From Dermanyssus gallinae (lineage: Eukaryota; Arthropoda; Arachnida; Mesostigmata; Dermanyssidae): a stretch of 64,000 nt of DNA. The stretch is from the NCBI GenBank assembly GCA_003439945.1, contig QVRM01006124.1, forward strand, positions 62,001 to 126,000, in the 5' to 3' direction. Positions 36,672 through 46,025 of the stretch are shown here, piece after piece. A model generated the notes under the pieces. It saw only the letters and a list, made by a program, of their open reading frames with translations. It was not told the origin of the DNA and did no database searches. Position 1 is the stretch's first letter, and each line of letters opens with the position of its first letter. The translations under genes were made by a program, and so were the position numbers.

Positions 36672-37624
36672 GCAGTTTGAAATACAAATCTAATGCGTAA
36701 ACTAGCTGGCCAAACGTTGGTAGTCAAGCCGCTTACTTGGGGGACTAAAACGTCCTATGCCGGCCTATCCTCTTGACAGGATGTAAGATTGACACAACGC
36801 CAATATGCCTGCAAAACGTTTCTGCAAGCTATCGATAGATAAGGACCCTTGTTGTTGACTTTTCGATCAAGCTCTCTGACTGCAATTCTGCGATTTCTTA
36901 CTGTTTGTTCTAAGTTTTTCTCGTCCGACGGAGATTCTTTTCGAGCAGACGATCCGCATACAAACCGAAAGAATTAACGCGGACCCATGTTAACTTGAAC
37001 AAACGGAAAATGAGCTGGTAACTAATTTGAGATTTGTTGTCGGATGGTTGACTTAGGTTAAAATTGTAGCTTATCACTACGCACCGTTCAATACAACCTG
37101 CCGTTATAGCACGACAGAGTTATGTTTGTAAGCGCATGTGATCTTGTTGGCATGTGCAGGGTGGTTTGCAAAAAAAAGAGCCAAAACTAAGAGAGAATAT
37201 AAAAATATGAGAATATAAGTAACTCTCCCTCTTAATTGATGCGGCAGACTACCATATACGACTAACTTAGTTTTTGCAATTGTGGATGTCTCCTTTGTCC
37301 GCATTTTTCTCAAGGGCCGTTCATTTCTGAAGTCTGGAGCCGTCAGGCCGAAGCAAAGGCTCGCTTTTTGTAGCCCACCCTGGATCACAGTAAATTGATA
37401 AAAATAAAAGGCAATTACACTTCCTTTTCGACAATAACAATCAGACAAACCACTTTTTTACAGTGTGGTGTGAAAATATATGGACTTCAATAAGCTAACG
37501 AGTAGACAATCGGTAACTAGACATGCAGTAAAAGTTCACGCCCAAGCGTAAGGCAATACTTGTAGTGGAGAGGAAGAAGGATTTATTTTAGACAATAGCC
37601 AGCATCATTAGTCAGACTTTATAT
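36672..37624. other. No gene recognised
   Basis: A 114-codon minus frame at 37104-37448 is hydrophobic and has no recognisable motif. Nothing else seen. Confidence 0.45.
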
Positions 37625-37751
37625 AAACTATATCGATATCTAGGAACTATATGATATATATAGGAACTATATCGATATCTAGAAACTATATCGATATCTA
37701 GAAACTATATCGATATCTAGGAACTATATGATATAAATAGAAACTATATCG
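37625..37751. repeat. 19-bp minisatellite
   Basis: Between six and seven units of GAAACTATATCGATATCTA and variants. Three central units are nearly identical; two carry GAACTATATGATATA. Each unit contains the palindromes ATCGAT and GATATC. Confidence 0.85.
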
Positions 37752-37818
37752 CCAAAAAATAGCTATCCTCAACTTAACTATGAAAAGGACACTTTTAGCT
37801 TGCCTGATCACTAATTAT

Positions 37819-37995
37819 GTCGAACCTGGTGGCTTGGTGCATTTGCGTGCGCCTTGCAACCGGGGGTGACACATAAGTGCACGTCTTCGAGCCCCACCGT
37901 TGCACGTTTGTATTTATGGGGTTCGTCTCACAAAGCAATGCGAAAGCAGACCAGTGAACGTCATAGTTGACCGAGGGTCAGCTCGAAAAGAGTTT
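37819..37995 (+). repeat. tRNA-derived SINE, family 2, copy A, with target-site duplication
   Basis: Flanked by a perfect 14-bp direct repeat, TGATCACTAATTAT, at 37805-37818 and 37996-38009. The 177-bp insert begins with a tRNA-like head: A-box-like TGGCTTGGTGC near 37829 and B-box-like GTCTTCGAGCCCC near 37883, about 50 bp apart as in tRNA genes. The body continues TTGTATTTATGGGG, AAGCAATGC and GACCGAGGGTCAG and ends in CGAAAAGAGTTT. The same head and body occur in reverse orientation at 58190-58400. Pol III-type head, unrelated body and a perfect duplication make a SINE insertion almost certain. The intact duplication means this copy is young relative to most elements here. Confidence 0.88.
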
Positions 37996-38009
37996 TGATC
38001 ACTAATTAT

Positions 38010-39878
38010 AATAAAAAAAAACATAATAGCGCCTGACTAGCGCCTACGAAGTTACAGCAGTATGTTCTACCGTAATTTCATTGGGATCCATAAAGATAGT
38101 TAGCTTACAGCCTGTTTACAAAGTTGATATTCTACGTGGTGGTGGGAGGACTCACATAATGAGACATTCGCGTTGTAGGTAAGACAAAAAATATCTGAAC
38201 GGAATTGAACATTGGCAAGTCGGGAAATCGATCGCTGTAGCCAGCAACTGGCTGAGACGGGCGTTCGGCGAATAAAAGTTGATCGTATTGAAAACACAGT
38301 TCTGAAATCACAGCAGCGTTCACCGCGGCAGTTCGGCGTTCATTCTTCTTTCACTTGCCGGTCGGTTCAGGTACGCTTCGGCCTTGAATTATAGAAGAAG
38401 AGGTCAACTGGGCCAAATTAGCAGCGCCTGCGCGTAACTTACTAACCAATCAACTGTATAGTCAAATAGCCCCGGTCAAGCGATGACAGCAACAACAACA
38501 ACAACACCAGCAACAACAACAACAAGTAACAATAGCACGAATTCTCTGGCGGCGGGTATCACATTTGCATTTGAAACACTATTCCTTCATCGTTTTCAAT
38601 CGGCCAATCAATCAAGCAGCCAGCCAGTAACCCCTTCGTTTGTGTCCTCCTTTCTCGCCTCCCCATCCTTGTTTTCCTCTTCAATTGATGGTGATGAAAG
38701 GGCAACGCCGCTAAACCTGCTGTGTTAGCAAGGCCATAGCCGAACGATCTATTATTGTCCTCTGGTGGCCGCGTATGTGCTTGTCTCTCTGCCCGTGCGT
38801 GCAGATGCAAGTGTGGACGCGCGTCTATATACGTATGAGCGCGTGTGCAGAGTTTCATTGAGGTACTGGCCGCCTGTCGCTCGGTATCGTGACGGCATGC
38901 TTCGACCATGCCTGGCTGGTCGGACCATTACGCACCGCCAAGCAAACAGCGTCTCTTCTTTTGTGTTCGAATCCGGCAAGCGGATACGTTAGACCGACTA
39001 CACAAATGGTCTTGTAAGGTACGATCCTTGCGCCCCTTCTTGGTTGATAAGAACTGCTCCGTGCCTCCTGCGTCCCATGTCCGATCGAGAGGTCAAGCTC
39101 GGGCCGTAGTTTTGACGCAGGTTTGACATCTCGCCATTACTGTCACCGCCTATGGCAGGCGACAGGACGACGTGCACATACATACATACATTGCTATGTA
39201 CCACGTATAGCTTGGGAATCTCTATACGCACATTAAAATGCAGTACTGCGTCAAATACAAATGACGTCAAAGATTTGCGCACGCTAGCGTCACAGGCGCG
39301 ACGCGAAACAACCTCGTCGTGGCAATGGGTGGCACAACAAAAACAGAAACTGTCTCAGAAGAAGCTCCTCGGCATGACCGTATTTTTGGGTCGTTCTGCA
39401 GCACAACATAAATGTATTTCGACTTTTACGGCTTGCTTTCCGGGAACCGTAGAACCATCGGAAGTTTCGCCATCGCCGATCACCGATCTAATCGGAGCGC
39501 ATTTGACGGCATAGTGTGACATAATGCTTACAGAACATGTTCATGCTCGTAAGGGAGAATAAACGACAATATTTGACAGCCGGTTAGATCGATTGGGTAG
39601 TGGACAGGATATAAATTCTAAACGCGCAAGATTTATATAGATATGGAGATATACATCGAATTCCTTGTAGGAGCTTGCCGGGCCCACTGTTAAATCTAGA
39701 TGAAACAGTTTCTAAACTGACTGGCTGAAAATGGGAGCACTTGCCAATCAAGTAGTGTATCGTATCGATTACTGACTTTTATATTTACGGCGGAGTTGTT
39801 GTGCAACTTTAGATGGAAACGTCTGATTGCATATAGCTTACATACGAAATAATGTATATTGTTCCATATCATCGGCGA
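38010..39878. other. No gene confirmed; CAA repeat and a 120-codon ORF
   Basis: (CAA)n at about 38488-38530. A plus ORF at 39152-39514 ends with ASQARRETTSSWQWVAQQKQ and later FTACFPGTVEPSEVSPSPIT; it is more protein-like in its second half than neighbouring ORFs but has no domain that I recognise. Overlapping frames at 38752-38992 on both strands are probably chance. Confidence 0.35.
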
Positions 39879-39954
39879 TATATATATATATATATTAAAA
39901 AATATATTTATATATTCAGTATTTATTTTACCACAAAATGGGTAAACATTATAC

Positions 39955-40001
<47 letters not shown>
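39879..40001. repeat. TA microsatellites
   Basis: TA tracts at 39879-39895 and 39955-40001. The second ends exactly at the left terminus of the foldback element. Confidence 0.95.
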
Positions 40002-40004
<3 letters not shown>

Positions 40005-40620
40005 GGTGTTACGTAAAAAGTTGTACTTCTTTCGAGGTTTGATAGAGCTCGGCAAGAAAATAATGTTTCCCAATGGGCGGAAGCCAAGAAAACGTTTTGT
40101 TTAGGAGTGAGGATGAAATTTAGAAAAGTCGTTATTCTGCCTTATTTTCTCCTACGTAGTTGTACAAAGTCTACGTTTGCGGGAGAACCAGTCAACGCAT
40201 GAAGCAATCGATCATACCAGTGTGTTCGGCGGAAAATTTTGCATAACCTAAATGACACCTAACGCAAGCTACCAAAAAGCAAATAGGTGGAATAAAAAAA
40301 ATCATAAAAAGTCGATTTGTTGTTATAACTTACGTTGAAGCTTTCACGTGCAAAATCTAAACAAATTTCCATTGCGCACAAATGACGAACACTCTCTGAC
40401 GATAGCAAATTTAATGCCCGTCATTTTCGTACTAAAGTGATGGTGCTGCGTTACGTAGTTGCTGAGAAACTAGGCTTTTTCGACAGCCATATCAAAAGCA
40501 AAGGCATGCATACTTCCTAGCATCTTGACCTGCTTTACCACAGAAACCACTTGCGCACGTCCAGAAACACACCAGCATTTATTTATTATAAGAAGTGCTC
40601 GAAGTTCCGTCTGCCTACCA

Positions 40621-40960
40621 CTAAACACGTTCTGTAGCGATTGCACAGGCTCTCTTGCACTCGTGTAAATATGTTAGGCATTGCCCTAACGGCGTCAGCA
40701 GCGTTGAATATACGGTCAACCAGATCTTCACGCGATTCAACGGGGGTTTCATAGACAACACTCTTTTAGTAGCCCCACAAAAAAAAAGTCGAGGCTTGTT
40801 AAATCGGGGGAGCGAGGTGGCCAAGCTATAGACCCGCCTCGGCCGATCCACCGATTCTTGAATGCTTCGTTTAGGTATTCTCGAACCGTAGCAGAGTTGT
40901 GTGGCGGCATTTTCAGACGAAAGCTTTCCAGGATGCCTTCTAACAACTGGGTAACGTATG
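40621..40960 (-). pseudogene. DD41D-type transposase, C-terminal half, left arm
   Basis: The minus frame reads MPPHNSATVREYLNEAFKNR, WIGRGGSIAWPPRSPDLTS, LDFFF and then, after a frameshift near 40775, continues as VYETPVESREDLVDRIFN in another frame. The family pattern is QQDGAPPH at the second Asp, WIGRGGP-x-AWPPRSPDL and D for the third acid. Measured from the expected second Asp to LDFFF the spacing is 41 residues. Here the second Asp itself is lost (LKMPPH), so this copy is catalytically dead. The N-terminal half is absent. Confidence 0.8.
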
Positions 40961-41006
40961 AATAAAAAACGCGCGATACGCAGCTGCATCTAATCTGGCA
41001 GAAACT

Positions 41007-41237
41007 CCTCGCTCCCCCGATTTAACAAGCATCGACTTTTTTTTGTGGGGCTACCTAAAGAGTGTTGTCTACGAAACCCCCGTTGAATCGCGTGAAGATC
41101 TGGTTGACCGTATATTCAACGCTGCTGACGCCGTTAGGGCAATGCCTAACATATTTACACGAGTGCAAGAGAGCCTGTGCAATCGCTACAGAACGTGTTT
41201 AGTGGTAGGCAGACGGAACTTCGAGCACTTCTTATAA
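41007..41237 (+). pseudogene. DD41D-type transposase, C-terminal tail, right arm
   Basis: Inverted duplicate of the left arm. The plus frame reads RSPDLTSIDFFLWGYLKS in shifted form and from 41043 an intact tail WGYLKSVVYETPVESREDLV to VVGRRNFEHFL, stop at 41235-41237, followed by AATAAATAAA. This arm keeps the frame that the left arm lost, which shows that the frameshift in the left arm arose after duplication. Confidence 0.8.
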
Positions 41238-41516
41238 TAAATAAATGCTGGTGTGTTTCTGGACGTGCGCAAGTGGTTTCTGTGGTAAAGCAGGTCAAGA
41301 TGCTAGGAAGTATGCATGCCTTTGCTTTTGATATGGCTGTCGAAAAAGCCTAGTTTCTCAGCAACTACGTAACGCAGCACCATCACTTTGGTACGAAAAT
41401 GACGGGCATTGCTATCGTCAGAGAGTGTTCGTCATTTGTGCGCAATGGAAAAATTTTTAGATTTTGCACGTGAAAGCTTTAACGTAAGTTATAACAACAA
41501 ATCGACTTTTTATGAT

Positions 41517-41699
41517 TGACACCACAGAGTTGAGCACCAAAGGAAATTTCTAGATGCAAATCACGCTCCTGGCAAGTCTTTCTTAAATAACTGAAGAATA
41601 ACCTCTAAGGCCGCGTATATGAGATAGTTAGGGGATCCGAAAAGGTAGAGATCACGTCAAAAGAGGCACGGGAAGCAATAGACGCTCTCTTCCTTCAAT
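41517..41699. other. No feature recognised
   Basis: Unique sequence between the foldback right arm and the next LINE fragment. Nothing identified. Confidence 0.4.
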
Positions 41700-42145
41700 A
41701 CCCACTCTCATTGACCGCGCCGCTGCAGGCCCCAGGGGAGAGAAAGAAGGATCCCCGGAGGTCACTCTACAAGAGGTGCTGTTTTACGCCGTTGTTCAGT
41801 CGGGCTCATTGCCTGGTGTATGGATGGCCACAGGCCTTGTCCTCTATATATCTAAGGGCCCGGGTTCCTACTGCCCTATCCGCTTACTGGACTTCCGAGC
41901 CAAAGCCTTCGAGTTTACCGCTTACTGGATTTCCGAGCCAAAGCCTTCGAGTTTACCGCCTTCGGGACTTTGCAGAGGAGAACGACATGTTGTTAGACGG
42001 ACATCACAGATCTTGTGAGGGCCACTCAACTGGCGGCGCCCCAAAGAGGATCCAGACCTGCACTCGCTCGTCTTCCATGAGTACCCGCCTAGAAGACGAG
42101 ATCCCTGCTTCGCCATCCTACTTAACGTCAAAACCGTCAAGTTAA
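41700..42145 (+). pseudogene. LINE reverse transcriptase N-terminal fragment with 38-bp duplication
   Basis: The plus frame from 41776 reads LFYAVVQSGSLPGVWMATGL, VLYISKGPGSYCPIRLLDFR, AKAFEF: the W-(K/R)-x-A-x-V-x-PI-x-KKG and NYRPISLL-x-x-x-AK-x-FE blocks that open LINE reverse transcriptases. A 38-bp unit (41881-41918) is then exactly repeated at 41919-41956 with one change. As 38 is not a multiple of three it shifts the frame, and the following block RLRDFAEENDMLLDG then EGHSTG continues in the other frame. A weak match to the first catalytic block (ILLNVKTVKL for LLD-x-x-KAFD) ends at about 42145, where the 350-bp repeat begins. Confidence 0.7.
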
Positions 42146-42495
42146 GTGTCAAGTTAATTGCGCCGTTAACTGATTTATGGATTTGATCTTATGGACTGAA
42201 TGATTGGTTACATCAACCACGCAACGTTAGGCTGTTACAGACCTCGCATACGTCGGCTAACTGAGAGCGCTAACTTAGAAGGAGGGCTGTGGCAACTCGA
42301 TTCACTCAACCCGACGCTGTCACCGTCTAAACAAACTATGCACCCCAAAAACCTCCTGGCCGTCAGTATAACAGGACATATAATCACCGTTATTATCACA
42401 TGAAGGGTGTGTGGTATAATTAATTACCATGACGGTATATGTATTGCCTCAGTATACGTACTTCTGAAAGAAAAACGCAACTAATCGCTAAACAT
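42146..42495. repeat. 350-bp direct repeat, copy 1
   Basis: Matches 44967-45316 with no gap over about 330 bp and roughly 98% identity by eye, breaking down in the last 20 bp. The 5' edge GTGTCAAGTTAATTG is sharp in both copies and flanks are unrelated. No inverted terminal repeats and no target-site duplication found. A 67-codon frame is shared by both copies (starts MIGYINHATL) but its differences show no clear coding constraint. Could be a non-autonomous element or a segmental copy. Confidence 0.9.
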
Positions 42496-42499
42496 GCGA

Positions 42500-43044
42500 G
42501 TGCTAATTGAGTTTGCATGCATCCGTTTGGACATCCGCCAAGCCAACTATCCGCTTACGAACTTGCCGCGGCCTTGGAGTGATCGATCGCTGACTCATAG
42601 GGTTATTGAAGCGTACATCAAAAAAGTGTCCTAGCAATTTACATTTGCTTAGTTGCCGTGGTGCAGGTATGTTGCCTTTCATGAAACGTGAGTCAATACT
42701 ATAGACAAGGTAGCTTAACACGCTTTGAGGGCGCCTGAGCGTCCCAGTAACGTGTTTTGGACGCCTTCCACCAACTTTCTGTATTTAGACAGATGGGGCC
42801 CCCAGACAGAAAAGCAATATGTAAGTTTGGGAAAAACAAGAGATTTATAAAATCGAATGCACGCATGAAAAGTCGTTAATATGAAACAGCGGACAATGGT
42901 ATTTGTATTGCGCAATAATACCTCCACAGTCTTCGTAATGTCAAGCCTAAAATTAAAATCAGGCGTAACATACATTATATGCCTAGGTCCTGTGTAAAAA
43001 AAAAATACAGTCATTAATTTTATAGTCGAAAACAAGTGCGCCAT
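42500..43044 (-). pseudogene. LINE reverse transcriptase C-terminal fragment
   Basis: The minus frame reads IRFYKSLVFPKLTYCFSVWG then LSKYRKLVEGVQNTLL, the LYKSLV-x-P-x-LEY-x-S-x-VW and LE-x-VQ blocks after the LINE palm domain. Downstream a second frame (42503-42721) begins LSYLVYSID and contains RFNNPMSQRSITPRP, fitting the tail of the same protein after a frameshift. Orientation is opposite to the LINE fragment at 41700, so they are separate insertions. Confidence 0.65.
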
Positions 43045-43331
43045 GTTTGAGTACTACGCATTTCGCAGGATATCAAAAGTTAGATTACCAGCAGCGTGAA
43101 ACGAGTGTTTAAATTTCAACCGGTCTGAATGACTAGGAGATGTGCTAGGAGTGTTAGCAAAAATGGCGACGACGAACTAGAACAGAATTAAAAAAAAAAG
43201 AATATACATACAAGAATACAGAGGCAGGACAAAAAAGAAAGGGCCGAGCATCCAGAGGAAGGTAGGAGAACTAGCTGAGAGAAAAGGAACCGAGTCCGCG
43301 CAAAAGACGCGAGCTGGGCTTCCCGGTTACG
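43045..43331. other. Purine-rich, no gene recognised
   Basis: A-rich and GA-rich plus strand leading into the ORF at 43332. Could be a 5' UTR; nothing shows it. Confidence 0.3.
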
Positions 43332-43664
43332 ATGAGCAGACCTAATTCAGATCGTCTTGAAAGATTTCAGCTGGACGCTGAGAACGGGTACAAAGACCGA
43401 CACGAGGTCAAAGAACTGCGTTGGAGTTCCGCCGAGGCAAAGTACACCATTGTGCGGGAGGATTGGTGGCGGACGTGTGCGGCCGTGCAGCGGCATACAA
43501 CGCCGTACTTAACGACCCTAAGCCAAGCAAACGGAAAGGGCTACACAGGCAGTTCGGCTGCCGTAAAGGCTTCATCGTTTCGTGAACCGACAATAATAGC
43601 GAGGACGACGACGCTAGAAACGAGAGGAATCTTTGCTCAGAAGGGGCGTCAGGCCAAACAATGA
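43332..43664 (+). CDS. Hypothetical ORF, 110 codons
   Basis: ATG in the context TTACGATGA opens MSRPNSDRLERFQLDAENGY, KDRHEVKELRWSSAEAKYTI, VREDWWRTCAAVQRH. The first 60 residues are charged with aromatic residues and look like real protein; the C-terminal part is Ser/Thr/Ala-rich. No family recognised. The opposite strand is open for 100 codons as well, which weakens the case. GA- and AAC-repeats follow directly, so if it is an exon it ends before 43670. No clear donor seen. Confidence 0.3.
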   Translation: MSRPNSDRLERFQLDAENGYKDRHEVKELRWSSAEAKYTIVREDWWRTCAAVQRHTTPYLTTLSQANGKGYTGSSAAVKASSFREPTIIARTTTLETRGIFAQKGRQAKQ

Positions 43665-43717
43665 AACAGAGAGCGAGAGAGAGAGAAGAATTTTGATGCA
43701 ATCGTCTCACCTGGCTA

Positions 43718-43760
43718 TAATAATAATAACAACAACAACAACAACAACAACAACAATAAG

Positions 43761-43796
<36 letters not shown>

Positions 43797-43812
43797 AACA
43801 ACAACAACAACA
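43718..43812. repeat. AAT/AAC microsatellite
   Basis: Four AAT units run into about 28 AAC units with two AAT-type interruptions. Confidence 0.95.
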
Positions 43813-44573
43813 TAATAAAACGAGCTACAACAAATGGCGGTGAAAGGGCCACAGGGTTTCCTCGGGAAAGAGGTTTGGATATCAGGGAGCTCCCAAATTT
43901 AGCTCGAATCCGCTATGCTGACTCATGAAAACAGTTTGTTTAGTCCAGGCAAAACTGCGGAAAAGTAACCAAAACCATTGTGAACTCTCACCGCCCAAAA
44001 CAACATTAAAATATATGAAATATATATAAAAGTAAAGCAAAAAGTTATGAAAACGCAGTCGGACTTGTGAAGAAATAGGGAATCGGCTAAAAAAGCGTTA
44101 TTTTAAGCCCCACGCAAAGTGTTTAGCGGAATGTACCGATAGTCTTATATTTACCTCTGCTAGGCAGCATACTGGACTGACACATTTTCCGCATGGCCAC
44201 CGGTTTGAAAGTTGAGGTCCTGGTATGTTAACCATTCAGGTTCCAACGCACGCTATGAAGCAGTAGCTAGGGGTGGATTGCATCACTTAAGCGGCACTGA
44301 AAGCTCCGGAGGAGTTTCTGTCGCTTGCAGTATGTGGGAGAATTGCCTTTGCATAACAAAATAAATTGAGTATTCGTATTTATTCAAGGTATAAAAACAG
44401 GAGGCACATGTTCCTTACGCACACACATCCTTATAACGAGTAATAACATTTACACGACGCGGCCGAAATATTGTGCCAATGTTTATCCCTACAGAAACGT
44501 GTCCTAATTAACAAGTTTTCATAGAGAGCTGCCGTAAATGTACAACTGTCGCTCCATCATTATGAATAATCAC

Positions 44574-44611
<38 letters not shown>

Positions 44612-44966
44612 AGACGAAAAAGAAACGTTATTTTTTTGTAGTCCTGATCGCCACAGGGTCACGGTCGTATCGTTTCCACCGTGCGGCAACACGGGCGGCT
44701 AGCGCCCATCAGCAAGGCGCACCCAATTTGAAATGCAGTGTTGCTTTTGTCACCAATAATTACCTACTACACGGGTTGCTGTCTGCAGGATAAATTGCTT
44801 TAGATACAGGTGACGTAGTGACGCGATAAGAAGCTTTTGCATCGTCGATGATTCTGACATCACTATTGATGATGGTGGTGCATTTACTGGATAGTTTATT
44901 ACATGATTAGCTATACGGGTATTATAGTTTACCGGTCGTATATTGCGTTTTAGGTAATACGGTATT
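43813..44966. other. No gene recognised; TA tract
   Basis: TA tract at 44573-44611. No recognisable coding region. Confidence 0.45.
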
Positions 44967-45316
44967 GTGTCAAGTTAATTGCGCCGTTAACTGATTTATG
45001 GATTTGATCTTATGGACTGAATGATTGGTTACATCAACCACGCAACGTTATGCTGTTACAGACCTCGCATACGTCGGCTAACTGAGAGCGCTAACTTAGA
45101 AGGACGGCTGTGGCAACTCGATTCACTCAACCCGACGCTGTCACCGTCTAAACAAACTATGCGGCCCAAAAACCTTCTGGCCGTCAGTATAACAGGACAT
45201 ATAATCACCGTTATTATCACATAAAGGGTGTGTGGTATAATTAATTACCATGACGATATATGTATTGCCTCAGTATACGTACTTCTGAAAGAAAACCGTA
45301 ACTTATCGCCAAATAT
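44967..45316. repeat. 350-bp direct repeat, copy 2
   Basis: Same orientation as 42146-42495, constant offset of 2821 bp. Differences are single substitutions such as CACCCC against CGGCCC near 45163. Flanked by unrelated DNA on both sides. Confidence 0.9.
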
Positions 45317-45984
45317 ACATTGCTTGCCCTGTTTTCTGAATAAGCTATTAAGGAAGCAGTAAATAATGCGGAATATACGGCACGAACCCGACGTTTAAGT
45401 GCCCTGGGCACGCCGTCTTTGTCAGCAGGCCAAATTGGGTCGACGTGATTTAGCATAGAGTTCCAAGTAAAGAGTGTTTGGCAAGAGCGTGCAACCCAGC
45501 AGAGTTAACTGCTAAAGAGTTCTGGGGCAGGGAAGAAAAAAATGGTGAATTGAGTGTTGCTACTTGAGTTATTGCATTATTTGAAAAACAATATGTTGTA
45601 AAAACCACAGATGTACCATCCGTTATTAGGTTTAACGCATTTTCTTACTCATTAAAGCAGGCACAATAAAACGACAATTAGACAATAAAATAGTAGTGCT
45701 TACTCACTGCAAAAAATAATTGCTATCACGAAGGACGATATAAACGTATGGACCGCAAACTCTCATTCCATGACTCGTGCTATAAAAATGCGGTTCCCGT
45801 TTACATATAACCTAACGGCTAAGTCTTCCCGTGGCTTCCTGTAGTTTTCTTTATGCACTTTACGAAATCAATAAAAAGAAAAAACAATTCTGTGTCGTTT
45901 CTAATTTGCTCTGGGATCCAACAGCTACTAGCACAGCATGTACCGTCTAGTAAGCTTGGAGTATTTTTCTCTATAACGGCCGTT
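45317..45984. other. No gene recognised
   Basis: Nothing identified apart from open frames on both strands at 45819-46166 that arise partly from the hairpin described next. Confidence 0.4.
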
Positions 45985-46025
45985 GTCCACCGATCCACAC
46001 AATTCCGTTGTGTGGATCGATGGAC
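45985..46025. repeat. 18-bp stem hairpin
   Basis: GTCCACCGATCCACACAA, a five-base loop TTCCG, then TTGTGTGGATCGATGGAC. One mismatch in 18 pairs. Weaker similarity between the flanks continues outward for about 25 bp, so both strands encode a related VHRSTQ...CVDRWT peptide. Confidence 0.85.

Larger units (their letters stand above)
40002..41516. mobile_element. Foldback element from a DD41D-type Tc1/mariner transposon
   Basis: The left terminus CAGGGTGTTACG directly follows TA at 40000-40001. The minus strand from about 40960 to 40590 encodes the C-terminal half of a transposase, followed by a roughly 590-bp 3' region that runs to the terminus. At 41007-41516 the same sequence reappears on the opposite strand (partner of 40301-40817), about 95% alike by eye, so two 3' parts face outward around a 189-bp spacer (40818-41006). 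The right arm stops at 41516, short of the terminus, so about 300 bp of the outer end is missing. The 40002-40480 portion is related to the element at 47851. Confidence 0.85.

Noticed and set aside
37625..37751. CRISPR-like array
   Set aside because: Units are directly adjacent with no unique spacers, and the window is eukaryotic.
39696..40073. ORFs rich in IYIYIY at many places, here 125 codons
   Set aside because: Translation of TA arrays.
42146..45316. LTR retrotransposon with 350-bp LTRs
   Set aside because: The interior holds a LINE fragment, an unrelated ORF and microsatellites, with no gag, protease, integrase or primer-binding site, and no target duplication. Kept only as an alternative.
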